Source: Glandiceps talaboti (Eukaryota > Hemichordata > Enteropneusta > Spengelidae). Taken from it: a stretch of 64,000 bases of DNA. A program made the position numbers and the translations under genes. The notes below the pieces were generated by a model. That model did not search any database. It worked only from the letters and a program-made list of their open reading frames with translations, and had not been told where the DNA came from. Positions 52,001 through 63,389 of the stretch are shown one piece after another. Where the stretch lies: NCBI RefSeq assembly GCF_964340395.1, contig NC_135565.1, forward strand, positions 20,946,209-21,010,208, given 5' to 3'. Within the stretch, counting starts at the first letter, position 1; each line of letters opens with the position of its first letter.

Positions 52001-52957
52001 ATTGGCTTTGACTATTCAGATCAATGTCTGTGAAACCAAAGAAATCTCCTGGACTGCCATGTCCAACTTGTGTACAGGAGTACATATCGTTGATGTATTC
52101 CACTTTGACAGGACAATCTTCCTTCTGTTAACAGTAAACAATGTAACTATCAGTGGTGGCAATTTGATATTTGTTGCAAAAGTATTTAATTTGTAGCAAA
52201 AGTATTTAATTTGTAGCAAATGTATCTAATTTGTAGCAAAAGTATTATATTTGTAGCAAATGTATCTAATTTGTAGCAAATCTTTGTTATTTGTTGCAAT
52301 ATTTATAATTTGTACCAAAATAGTGTAATTTGTCACAAAAGGTATTTGATTGCTCTATAATGTAATCACTGCTTAATTACATGGCCATCATTTTTGTAGA
52401 TTTAATGTTTATTTCACTACACTGCTAATATTCATTCATCTAAAACAAATTACTGGAAACCTTGAAACTTTCACAGAAGACTTATTTGACTGGAAAACAA
52501 AAATGTGTATATAAATATTAGACTAAAATGCCTTCTTGTAATTAACCAAAGTGAACCTGGTTTATAAATTTACAAACATTATTTTTTTGGCAACTAGTTG
52601 AAGACTGTAAAATTAAAAAAAAAAATTCTTAGTTGCAAAAATATCTAGGTTTACAATATTAATACAGCTTTAGAAAAAGAATGTAAATTTATGAAATGAT
52701 TTTTCAAAAGTTACAGAGAGGAAGTTAGCTAATATCTAATTTTTTTTCAAGTTTATCCGAAATCAGGTTGGTTTTCTCAAAGTTCATCACATTATCGATA
52801 ATTCATCGGGCTGAGTTTTAAAATAATGAAGAATAGGATGAGATCAACTATAAAATAATTTGAGATAATTACTAACCTTGACACTAACATTTCCAAAATT
52901 GGAAAAACTGGGCTGTACTGACATCTCAAAACTGTTGCTTGACTCCATGCTCAACAT
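48750..52957 (-). CDS. ELF3: ESE-family ETS transcription factor (ELF3/ELF5/EHF type)
   Basis: Nuclear DNA-binding factor for GGAA sites; vertebrate relatives act in epithelia. Exons (transcript order): 52877-52957, 51896-52124, 51523-51759, 51083-51172, 50784-50831, 49858-50046, 49208-49447, 48750-49057. All junctions keep phase, giving 473 residues (human ELF3 371). Domains: Pointed/SAM, about residues 110-180 ([13 protein letters not shown] ... YNKLQSRL); Ser/Pro-rich middle ([17 protein letters not shown]); Ser/Asp-rich stretch; AT-hook ([10 protein letters not shown]); ETS domain at the C-terminus ([35 protein letters not shown]). The AT-hook points to ELF3 while the PNT looks more like ELF5/EHF, so it may be the single pre-duplication ESE gene; the symbol is provisional. 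The start has two near in-frame ATGs (MLSMES). Confidence 0.93.
49208..49447 (-). other. ELF3: AT-hook and Ser/Asp-rich exon
   Basis: [18 protein letters not shown] resembles the Ser/Asp-rich transactivating region of ELF3. It is followed by [16 protein letters not shown] (AT-hook core RGRP, minor-groove binding) and an acidic SSSDEDDDD stretch. Confidence 0.9.
51523..51759 (-). other. ELF3: Pointed (PNT/SAM) domain exon
   Basis: Carries the [32 protein letters not shown] and LYNKL blocks expected of a PNT domain, entirely within one exon with a phase-1 intron at each side. Confidence 0.93.
52165..52325. repeat. ~20-bp tandem repeat, ETS intron 1
   Basis: ATTTGTAGCAAAAGTATTTA and variants, about eight units. 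Confidence 0.9.
52326..52860. other. Rest of ETS intron 1
   Basis: AT-rich, no exon-like segment or repeat found. Confidence 0.6.
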
Positions 52958-53033
52958 CTTGACTGCTATCTTGAGTTAGAAGTGTGCAAAGTAACAGACG
53001 TAGGCAAATTTCCACAACTCGCAAATGTTCTGT
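52958..53033 (-). other. 5' UTR part of ETS coding exon 1
   Basis: A good acceptor (TTGATTTATTTACAG on the minus strand) precedes 53033, so the start-codon exon has about 76 bases of 5' UTR and is not the first exon. Confidence 0.65.
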
Positions 53034-53753
53034 CTGTAAATAAATCAAAAGAACAAAACTTTTAGTATTTAAGAGAAGCTGAGCTAATAGAACCGAAACA
53101 GTTGCTATTGGTAACAGGGAGTTTCTATAAATAGCGATGTGGTAATATCATGTGATGACGATGACAAGGCGGTGATTAATGGAAGGCACGATGACGTGAC
53201 GAAGTTCGGGCGGAGACCACAACGCAGTTAGTTAATCATTGAATGACTACATGAACATGTCTCGCATAGAATTTAGAAAGAAAGAAACCTCCCACGCGCC
53301 ACGCCGCGCTAAGTTTACAAACAGTCCCACACACTGTACATGCATGTACAAGTTTCGACCTCCGAAATTAAGTTGATCAAGATTTCACAACGCGTCGTCG
53401 AGTTTTCACTCTTTTATACACGATTTGCTAAGTTGATTTGTTGCCATGGTATTTATCGTCTGGTGTGACGCATTCTATAAACATCGAGTTGATAACTAGT
53501 TTAAATGCGCAATCGCAATCCAAATGGCAACGTAATAAAACTCGCTTGTAAGTTTTCCACTTATGTAGTGTCATCGCCGGGAGTTGTCCATATATCCAGG
53601 GGTGCATGTTGACCAAAAATAATTATTTTCTACCAGTTTTCGTGAAGTTGAATTCGAAGTACATGCACCTGCTACCGGGACCTGCTATCGCCATATGAAT
53701 GATGCGTGTTGAAGTTTCGTGCAGGTATAGCAATGTCTTAGACAGACACTTAC

Positions 53754-53960
53754 TTTTAGGATGACAGGTTTGCTGTGTCCTCGATGTACGAAGTTATCTC
53801 TCTGTCAGTTACTATCGTTTTTGGAAGGATGCTGTATTAATCTGGGTGGCTGCGCAATGAATAACACTCCGAGACCCACGACTCACTAGCAAACATTGGC
53901 AATGTTTGACGGCAGTGCCTGCTTTGCGCTGCTGTCTGGATGATTCACTCGACTCATTTG
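53754..53960 (-). other. Probable non-coding first exon of the ETS gene
   Basis: On the minus strand a donor CCTAAAA|GTAAGTGTC lies at 53754/53753. With a TATA box at 53985-53991 the start site is expected near 53957, giving an exon of about 200 bases and a 720-base 5' UTR intron. Inferred only. Confidence 0.55.
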
Positions 53961-53984
53961 CTAGTCACCACACCTACGTTTTGG

Positions 53985-54061
53985 TTTTATACCACACACT
54001 GGGAAGGCGAAGGGGATTTCCCTTCTGGGCTCCCTTCATGAATATCTAGAAAGTTGATTGG
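53985..54061 (-). promoter_or_regulatory. ETS gene core promoter: TATA, kB site, CCAAT
   Basis: Minus strand: TATAAAA at 53991-53985. GGGGATTTCC (a full NF-kB/Rel consensus, readable on the plus strand at 54012-54021) lies just upstream. A CCAAT box (ATTGG on plus, 54057-54061) lies about 70 bases upstream of the TATA. Order and spacing fit an RNA polymerase II promoter reading leftwards. Confidence 0.7.
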
Positions 54062-54141
54062 TCCTTATACAATGACATCATTATATGCATATGCTAATTT
54101 TTTTCAAGGCCAATCACAGAGCTCCGTCGAAGATATACTTC

Positions 54142-54153
54142 GGGGAAAATCCC
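54142..54153. promoter_or_regulatory. Second Rel-like site
   Basis: GGGGAAAATCCC, fitting the Dorsal/Rel type GGG(A)4TCC, about 150 bases upstream of the TATA box. Confidence 0.5.
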
Positions 54154-54664
54154 ATAACTTACCGCGGCTATCGAGTTATTTTTAACTCAGAAATCCCAAC
54201 GCCTGAGTACGAGGAATCGGACAGTGGTTTACCATATATGGCGGTGATATCATATCTATTGTTTAAGACACGATACCACGAAACGCGGTGAAAGCGGGTA
54301 CCAGGGGTGCGGTGACCAACTGAGTGTTAGGACTAGCAAGTAGCAGTGGTGCATTGTTTAGCGAAAACACAAACAATCATAAAAATAAAAAAAATGGAAA
54401 GTGGGGCAAACTGAAAAAAAAGTCAACGCTTCGGTTGTGGACGGGTATTGCGTTTGCGCTGTATACAATGGTGATCACAATCTAGGCGTGTATGTTCGCT
54501 GATGTTTTTGTTTTTTTGTTTTCACAACCTGTTGCATATCTCGACATGCCTGTGCTGTGAGCTCCGTCACTGCAAGGGTACGGGTACATGGATAAACGTT
54601 GACAACAACATGACACTGACAGGTTTGCCCGGTAATTACCCGTATTAAAGCGATTGATGACGAA

Positions 54665-54707
54665 GTATATCCATAGACCTTCCACCCATGGAGGGTCTAT
54701 GGTATAT
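54665..54707. repeat. Short foldback
   Basis: TATATCCATAGACC pairs with GGTCTATGGTATA across a central TCCACCCATGGA. A hairpin stem of about 13 bp. Confidence 0.85.
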
Positions 54708-54926
54708 CGTATATCTATTAACTGACAAATTAATCTGTGTAGCTGTTAGCCCTGCTTGCATACGCACGGAGCAATACGGGACTCGATTCTGACAAATGTC
54801 AGTAATCTAGACCCGTGCACCGTCTGCAAGTAGGACTGTAGCTATAGGCTACTACACAATTTACACAAATTGTTACATGTAAATGTATTTTGGTGTTCGA
54901 GTGGTGTATCTTCCGTTTGTATAGTG

Positions 54927-54928
<2 letters not shown>

Positions 54929-54961
<33 letters not shown>

Positions 54962-54971
54962 GTATGCGTGC

Positions 54972-55002
<31 letters not shown>

Positions 55003-55016
55003 TGTTTGTGTGTATG
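54929..55016. repeat. (TGTC)n(TG)n microsatellite
   Basis: Seven or so TGTC units followed by a TG run with CG and TA interruptions. Confidence 0.95.
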
Positions 55017-55695
55017 AGCGCATGCAGGTTTATTTATTGTTCAGATCACTGTCTATCACTGTGTTCAGATGAAGCGTGCGAGTGTTGTTGGATACTGCAC
55101 GTACGGAGAATGTGAACAGATCATTCAGAAAAAATACCAATGTTAACTTGTATTTGAACTCATTTGATGTTTGGTACTTCTACGTCATCAAAAAATGTTG
55201 CAGGGCTTTCCATTCGGTATACTAGTATATGATGTCACTGTATACTTGTTGATTTCCATAATCTAATACATAACATAGTAGTTTTTGCATGGCTTCCTGT
55301 CATTCTGTTAAACATGTACTACTAGTAAATACACAGAATGACCGGATTTGCTGACACATGGACACATTACTCCAGGCGTTGGTTTCTGAGAAGCAGTTAC
55401 GTGTAATAATGACATAGGCACCCGTCTACAATGTGTTATGTTTCATGTAAACACATGTGGATGATTATAACTGGTGGTACATCCGTGGTAGTCAGGCGCT
55501 TGATATGCTCGTAAACTCTCTAACATTTATCTGTACTTTAACATCTATCTAATATATCAATCTAGTATTACAAGACATCCGTTCACTTATTAAATGTCTT
55601 TACAATTGGCTATATTCGAATGCATTATTCCCCATCTAATTATAAACGTATGTGCATTTATCTTCAAATGGAAATTCATCTATGTTGTATGTATT

Positions 55696-55696
<1 letters not shown>

Positions 55697-55752
<56 letters not shown>
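55697..55752. repeat. (TG)n microsatellite
   Basis: About 27 perfect TG units. Confidence 0.95.
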
Positions 55753-55753
<1 letters not shown>

Positions 55754-57856
55754 TTGTGTGTGTTGTATATGCATTTACTTGCCAAACTAAAGAGCACAAT
55801 ACATTGTTATGTAGAAGTTCCTGTCAACTTTATAGTGTCTATTTTGCGGGGGTCTGTGGTGCGGGCGGGGAGGGTGGATTCGACGAAAAGAGGATGTGAG
55901 GTATAACTTGCATGCACATGTGTATCTCATGTATGTATACATTATGTACATTTAAACTGATGACGTGTTCGAAACCTAGAAGGATATCGACGGTCTCTTT
56001 CACTTCGTGGTCAAAACAGTGTCAAAGGTCACTGGCTGTACGTGTGTACAGTTATTTAGATCAAGGGTGTATTTTGCTTGTATCTGAGTCACGTGATCAA
56101 TGAAGACCTGGGAGCTCGAGGAGGCTACATATGTAACATGAAATATTGGCAATTGTCCAAAATTGTACGACATACCACGCACAGACGTACGTAGCTAAAA
56201 AAGCAGAAGTCGTCCCTATTTAATACATTTATTTAACAGGGTCATACAAACACATCAACGTTATACATGTCAACGTCTCTTGTACACTTTTGGAATTTAA
56301 TTACAACATCGTAGGGCTTACTGCTACTTTAGGCCCCTTTAGTAATAGAGAAAAAACTAGACACAAATATTACCGCATATTGTTTTGCATCACTGTAAAA
56401 ACCAAAATAATGCAATTTCACAATTTAATAATGGATGATGGGACCAATTTACATGTAAAGGAATTCAGTTTACATCTGGTCAATACATGACTTAATTACA
56501 ATTAATTGCATTTTTAAACTAGCTAGTCGGACGTAGTGAAATATATTCATTAATTAAAGTTTATTATGTTATTAACTCCAGGCCACTACAATAGAGTTGT
56601 CTGGATAAGTAGTCTTGGTCTGAGTACTTTAAGTCTTGGATTATTTTATTGTCATGGAAATCATACCCTACGGTGCATTTATGTGTGTAAGCTGTTGTTT
56701 ATGCTGTGACAATACACAACATGGCCAACTTTCATGCATTGTTTGAGTGATGAATTCTAATTCAGCTCCTTACGCTGACCTGCATCGACCCCCCTCCCAC
56801 TCAACCCCACCCACACATACCCACCCCTCTACAAGTATGTCTTTCATATATAATAGAACATAGTTAGAGATGTTACTGTTTTCAGTGTCTGACGTCATAC
56901 ACGTATAACATACTGGTGACCTCGATTGTGTACCAGTAAACTGTTCACTGAGTTCCAGTATATTTGTACCCAGAACACGTTTAAAATAATTATATCATAA
57001 TACATTACTATATTTCCATCTCTCATAACTAAACAGGTATGTATATGCAGTATGTGACGCCATGCTAGGCTCGCCTAAATGTTGGCCTACTTTTAGCGAC
57101 AAGAATATTAACTAGGCAATTATTAACACACTAACGCCGTATGTAAAGTACCAGCAATAATTCACGATAAACTAGAAAACACTTCCCCATTTACACAATT
57201 GGTAATAGAAACACTTTAATCAAAATTAGACATACAGTACATAAACATATATTTACTAGTTTGTTTTTAACGCCAAACAGTTATTGCAGAAAATCCAATG
57301 AAGAAATGTAATTTTCTTAACCGATGCAATTTAGCAGCGTGTTCTATAAACTGATATAAAACAAGATGGATATAAAATAAAAAAAATAAAAAATAAAAAT
57401 AAAAATGCACCAACAAACTAGCACGTACTATCCCTGGGAAAAGTATACATATTTGTGAGTGTATACTTGTGTATATGCGTGTATGAATGTCTATATGTAT
57501 GTATATATGGAGGTGTGACTCATAGACAATGCAAGGTAAAAAAAAAAACATCCTGATTTAACACAAAGGTAAATCATGCAGTAGTAATTACGTAGACTGG
57601 TTCGACCACGATGCTGTCACGTGGATGATACTTTAATCACGTGATAACGGTACTTTCCTGGCCAAAATGACATCATCCATACCTGTCTACTTTGAATAAC
57701 CCAAGAGATTACACATGTTGACAGAAATAGTCTTTCTTCATTTTCCATGTTTTGATTCACAATATTATGGACTATCAAACTGTTATGATGGAAACTGAGG
57801 GGTATTCAATAATTTTTATCCATGCATGGCAGGAAAAAAGTATAGTGTGTTAGTTA

Positions 57857-57946
57857 GCCTGGACTCCATGCGGATGGTGGATTTTAAATTTTGATTTTTC
57901 CAAAAGTTTGTGGCCAAAATTTAACCATCCGGCATGGATTCCAGGC
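57857..57946. mobile_element. Foldback element C, copy 1 (90 bp)
   Basis: Left arm GCCTGGACTCCATGCGGATGG and right arm CCATCCGGCATGGATTCCAG plus GC are near-perfect reverse complements, continuing inward through an AT-rich stretch. Typical of a miniature foldback element. Confidence 0.85.
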
Positions 57947-58169
57947 TGAGTGTTAGCTCAGACCACTATCAGAGAATTCTCTATTGTAGTTGTCTGAAGT
58001 GTTACGCATGCCAGACGTACAAAGAAAAGAACACGTCAGCTCCATTTCTTTACAATATGTGTGGCGTCGACAATGAAAAAAATGTGCGCAATTTTACTGC
58101 GTGACATCTCAGTGTCGCACCTCATTTATTCGTCATTAGATTGTATAGGTACAATGCAGTACGGGTTTT

Positions 58170-58185
58170 TTTGTGCGTGTGTGTG

Positions 58186-58228
<43 letters not shown>
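58170..58228. repeat. (TG)n microsatellite
   Basis: TG run with a single CA-type interruption at the left. Confidence 0.95.
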
Positions 58229-58231
<3 letters not shown>

Positions 58232-58532
58232 AGGTTGCTATGTTATGATTGTGAGTGAGTAACCGATTGATATTAGTTCGACTACGTAGTGAAACTCCAC
58301 TTTCAATTTTATTTGTGTATATACATAGTGCAATCAGGATGACGATGCATCAATCAATGCACCTTGATTGTAGAGGTAAAGTGAAAGTGACGTCATCAAA
58401 AACTCCGCCAATCGCATTACAGATCGACACTATTTGTAATTCAGAATAAGTGCAACCATGCATCATGATTTGTAAAACTTTATTCAGTTTGAAAACACGT
58501 CACTACCAGAAATATAGAAGGGGCTGACTATA

Positions 58533-58599
58533 GCCTAGAATCCAGACGATGGGGATTTTGAAAACAAAATTCAAATTTCCCATCGCCTGGATTCTCGGC
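58533..58599. mobile_element. Foldback element C, copy 2 (67 bp)
   Basis: GCCTAGAATCCAGACGATGGG pairs with CCCATCGCCTGGATTCTCGG plus C. End sequence and design match the element at 57857, so they are probably one family. Confidence 0.8.
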
Positions 58600-58699
58600 T
58601 ATCTCATTATGGTCATACTTACACAATTACACACACAAAATAAACGAAGTTAGCATGATTCCAAAAGAGGGAACAGGGCCTGTAAATTACTTTCGAACG

Positions 58700-58761
58700 C
58701 GCACATACATACGTACGTACGTATGTACAGACAGACAGACAGACGCACGCACGCACGTACG

Positions 58762-58806
<45 letters not shown>
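58700..58806. repeat. Compound (ACGT)n(GACA)n(GCAC)n(CA)n microsatellite
   Basis: Successive four-base repeats ending in a CA run. A G14 run follows at about 58868-58881. Confidence 0.93.
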
Positions 58807-58814
<8 letters not shown>

Positions 58815-59032
58815 GAGTTTGTTTCAAATGGAGGAACGTTCTACGTGCCATGGTTGGAAGCATGCATGGGGGGGGGGGGGTTGATAGCCAAATGATACTG
58901 CACACCTCAGACCACTATATATTTTCTATATATGGTCTTAGTGCACACTCAATACTGTACAGTCAATTTGCATATTCCCAGTCTGAGTAGAAGATGAAAT
59001 AGAAAGTGGTCCAATAATCCCATAAATTACAA

Positions 59033-59055
59033 ACACACACACACACACACACACA

Positions 59056-59114
<59 letters not shown>
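59033..59114. repeat. (CA)n(TC)n microsatellite
   Basis: CA run directly joined to a long TC run. Confidence 0.95.
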
Positions 59115-59118
<4 letters not shown>

Positions 59119-60232
59119 GTTGGATGGGGTCGTCGACTTTTATTTTCCTAGAGATACTAATAGTTGTTTAGATGCAAGAAAACGATAATTACCGTACACA
59201 CACAGTACATAAACACTGAATGACAGACACAGGATAACGCACAGCGATGAGAAGTTGTCTATCTGTCCGAGAACAAACGGTAGATTTATGCTAGGCTAAT
59301 TCTATTTACCATTGTGTTTCACTCATCCATATAGGATTACTACAGTGACATTAATGACACGGAGCTGAAATTCTAATAAAACTAATTATAAAAGAGACCT
59401 TTTAAGGATCCTTTTTTCTGATTCTTTTAATTAGGAGATTTTTTTATTTATTTTTTTTTTGGGGGGGATAAATCTTCAGATTTAAAAGCCAACGGCCGAA
59501 TATCCCAGACTACTCAGCGATTTTACAAGTCACTTTTACAAGTGATCGTTGCGTTGTGTACACCTTGTTACAGAATGTGTATTCCAAAATTCTATGATTT
59601 TACGGATTACTAGACTGAATTATCTGTAACTTTGCGCTCTGACAGTGAGTGATGCTGGTAAGAGTATTAAACAGACTGTCTATGTAGAAATTTACGACGA
59701 TTGGCAGTCGGATTATTCTGTTAATTAGACCTCCTTGGTCGGATATACCTTGATACGGTTATATAACAAAACGGTGACGTCAATCATGCGTCAACATATC
59801 ACAGTCACAAGTTTACGTCTTTATTCAAACCACACAACACCACACCTGATTACGTCATTCTACTCATAGGGACGCGTATTGTTGCCTGAGGATTTACATC
59901 ATCCACGTATACGAACTCTCGAATAATGTTGCTACAAAGCGTATTCTCTGTACATTATGCATGCTTCCTTGATACTTGGTAATGGTATTTTTTTGTATCC
60001 ATCCATTCATACCATCAAGATGGAGTTAAAATAATAACATTCATATTCGTATAGTATGAATGTTATATTCTATGTATCCACCCATACAAGCTAGCTTACT
60101 CGTCCCTATGATTCGCGCTGTCTTCGTGTATCATCATTACATTGCTTGGCTGGGTTACCGCTAGTCTTGTTGTTAGACATTCGGGATTTCTTTCGATACT
60201 ATAAGCGAACGAAGTCCGCAGTGAGGGCTTGC

Positions 60233-60259
60233 CCGAACATCCTCGATAACGATGTTCGG
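60233..60259. other. 9-bp perfect stem with short loop
   Basis: CCGAACATC, nine-base spacer, GATGTTCGG, within an unusually GC-rich stretch (about 60180-60370) that lacks a coding frame. A structured RNA or a repeat end are both possible. Confidence 0.5.
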
Positions 60260-60755
60260 CCGTGTGTCGTATTTTATCGGAAGAACCGTCCGAGGTCTAG
60301 CAGATAGACGAGGTTACCGCCTATCAATCAAAGTTTGGAGAAGAACTTTGAATGGCTACGCCCCCGCATAACTTGGATGTTAAAACTAGTTTCGTTTCAT
60401 GTCTTTTTTTAGTAAAAGACTGTACTAAGTATTTGTGACAGTGATGAACCCCACACCTTTCTCTCTCCACCCACACAAATTGTCTGTTTTGTCTATATAT
60501 GGTGATGGTGGAAACGTACGTATATTGGAATATTACTGTTCGTATGTTGGTGGGCTGTTAGTTGTATGGTACATCACAGCTTTGACCACGTAGAGAATGA
60601 TAACAAACAAAAATATTAAAGTATTTGCATAGCTTTGCTCATAGTCTGTAAGATAAGACCTTCCTGCCACGCTATCCGCTACCACAGTGACTCCTGACAG
60701 GATTGAACAACACGACTTTTTTTACGTTTTATCTGAATAAAATATCTTTTAAACA

Positions 60756-60769
60756 CCCCCCCCCCCCCC
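60756..60769. repeat. Poly-C run
   Basis: A homopolymer of about a dozen C residues. Confidence 0.85.
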
Positions 60770-61620
60770 GTGTGTTCTTTTGTGTGAACTAATAAACCGA
60801 CTGGGTTATTGCGAAACAGTCAGGTGAACACGTAAGGTCCCGAGTCTATTCGCAATTGGAAAAAAAGTTGAGAATGCTTTCTTTACAAAACTAAAAATGA
60901 CTATCAAACTCAAGCACACTAAAAAATCTGCCAGGGGTTTTTGATGTCAGTCTGTATATATTACATAGTTTGGTTAATGTGTAACTCTGAATTTTAGTCA
61001 ATTTGTCAGTAATTATGTATTAACCAGTCATCAAATGTTTCAGTATGTGTGACACAATAATAAATACACAGCTAAGCATTTTTCCAAAACAACTCATCAT
61101 AAAATGTCAGTTATTATAATATAAATTATATCTAGAAAGGCAATAATTTCTATGACGTCATATTCGCCTTACAATAAGTTTAGTTGCAAAATAAATTTCC
61201 GTCATTTTATCAAGAACTTTTATACTATGCTCCACTCGCCAAATTTTCAAGCTATTTACATTAAACGTATCATAAAAGGTTATCATGTCGTCATGTTATT
61301 AATATGCGAATAGTTATGTTACCAGAAATAAAATAAACACTCGCCTTATCCTGAAGAACGCCACAGGAAAACGGAACTTGTTGATATATTGTGTCAGTGT
61401 ATTAGGCGCTGTTGTCAAGTTACAGTGATGGTCATCAACTGATGAACGGTATTAAAAGTAAAATCGCTTTCCGTTCCGCTTTTTAAAGAGGGGGTTACAA
61501 TGAAATAAACATTAAGTCATCCTCCACTTTATTCAGCGAATTGGAAAGACCCCCAAGTCTGTGAACCTCTGCCATGTGACAAGCACACACATTCCATTCC
61601 ATGCCGTTCGGTGCGCTTCC

Positions 61621-61653
61621 GGGAAAATCCCTCGCCAGCGTGACGTTACGTCA
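61621..61653. promoter_or_regulatory. Adjacent Rel-like and CRE-like palindromes
   Basis: GGGAAAATCCC (61621-61631) and TGACGTTACGTCA (61641-61653) lie 9 bases apart in a locally GC-rich stretch. Both are strong transcription-factor consensus sites; a role as an enhancer is inference. Confidence 0.4.
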
Positions 61654-63389
61654 CTAGTTTCGAACCCTTTCAGGATTAAATAAAGAGAAATCTGGTAAAA
61701 TGACAATACATGTCAGACACGTCGAATGTTGTATTTCTATGAATGTGACGGCTTTTTCTTTGTGAAATAGATGTGTGTTTAATAACAGTCTGTGTTTCTC
61801 GAATAGTTTATACCAGTCCTTTTGTTTCTAAACCTATCTATGTTATGTATTATTATATAATTATCACACTGTGTATCAGGGACAAACATACATCCGATAT
61901 CGCATTACAAAAAAAAACCGGGTAAAACCCTCGATATGCAGTTAACAGACACTTGTTTACCGAGATATGTCTCACAATACAATACAATATCGATAATATT
62001 GAGATAGATGGCAAATAATAATTATATGAAAAGGGTTTTTTAGAATCGCGTATAAGTCGACACATCGCGAAATATTTCGTTAGCGGTGTGTGGACTAACG
62101 CGATCCCCGGGGACGCGATCCTTTTACTAGAAACTATTATTTATCTTTTTCATATAATTAACACTTGTTAAGTTTATATCTCAATATTTTATCTGTATTC
62201 AGGAACATATCTCGGGAAACAAGTGACTATGGAGCAGTTTTATACATACAGTAAAATGTAGAAGCCATCAATTTATGTCTAATATGCGACATTTATCTTA
62301 AATAAAATGGTGGTGCAAGCCAAGACGAAGACATACATGCCGGCGTTCCCGGAGCGATAGGTCGTCTGATAATTGGAACCATTTATACTATATCTTTTTA
62401 AAAGATGTTTTCGTAGAAAAAATCGTGATAAAACTGTTTGGTATGTATGGGACAGATAACGTTTATCAGTATTCACCATCTGTTACAGAGTCAGTGAACA
62501 CATAATCAGCATTGGAACGACTACTTTCAGTTTCAACCCATGGTATGATAGATTACACCGTGATTTTGTTTATGGTTAAATATACGTTGTATGTCGTAAT
62601 CAGTGTATTAATCCCAACACGTACGTACATGATGTATACAGTGGAGAAGAGAAAACATAGCTAGAAAGAACTTTTATGCACCATTGGCCATTTAACTGCA
62701 TTTCAGCGGCCACAATACCCACAAATATTTAGTTTGGTGAATATATTAAGCGTACCTCAGTCATTAGACTAACATCAGTCTCTTGGGGTCGTTTTGTCTC
62801 GTAATGTTCAAATGTTTGACTTTGTTGCTTATTTCAAATTTTGTAAAGGAAAATCTCCTCAGCTTCTTTTCTCATGTTGCCTAGTTACAAGTATATATAA
62901 TCTCCCTATGCTTATTCACTCGACTGAGTTGTTTGCAATCACTGATTCTGGTCACTATTTCACACAGAGGAACACACTGCTTGTGTTCAAATAAGGGGTG
63001 CAAAGTAGAGATTTGTCAATGAGTTAGGCTAACTCATCATAGAAAATATGCAACCCATAACTCCGAATAGTTATAAGCTTACTTTTCATTACGTATATTA
63101 TGTACTTGTAATGTTCAGATAAGTTTGTCTGCAGATTAAAAATTACTATCTCCAAATGGATAAAACCCGAATACGATAGTCTGACGTCATCTTGTGCTAG
63201 TGAAAGTGATGACGTCGAACAGAATTGTTTTTATTCTCTCTGTATTTGGACATCATGAACAAAAAATAAGAATCTGCTATTAAAGAATGAATTATTCACT
63301 CTCAGATATCAGTGATGATGCTAACGATATCTTTGATTTTCATGAAATAGCGTACACATGACACTTAGCTTCCTGTGATTGAACATTTA

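Larger units (their letters stand above)
54300..63386. other. Gene-free interval right of the ETS gene
   Basis: Apart from the listed repeats and motif sites, no coding exon or RNA gene is recognised on either strand. Frames are short or low complexity. Sequence is less repetitive from about 59100 to 63300 than to the left, compatible with regulatory DNA. Confidence 0.6.

Noticed and set aside
53085-53135. X-box-like GTTGCTATTGGTAAC and TATAAATAG on the plus strand as a separate promoter
   Set aside because: No plus-strand exon follows before the minus-strand ETS promoter; the motifs are short and could be chance.
58619-58905. Val/Cys-rich minus-strand frames
   Set aside because: Microsatellite translation.
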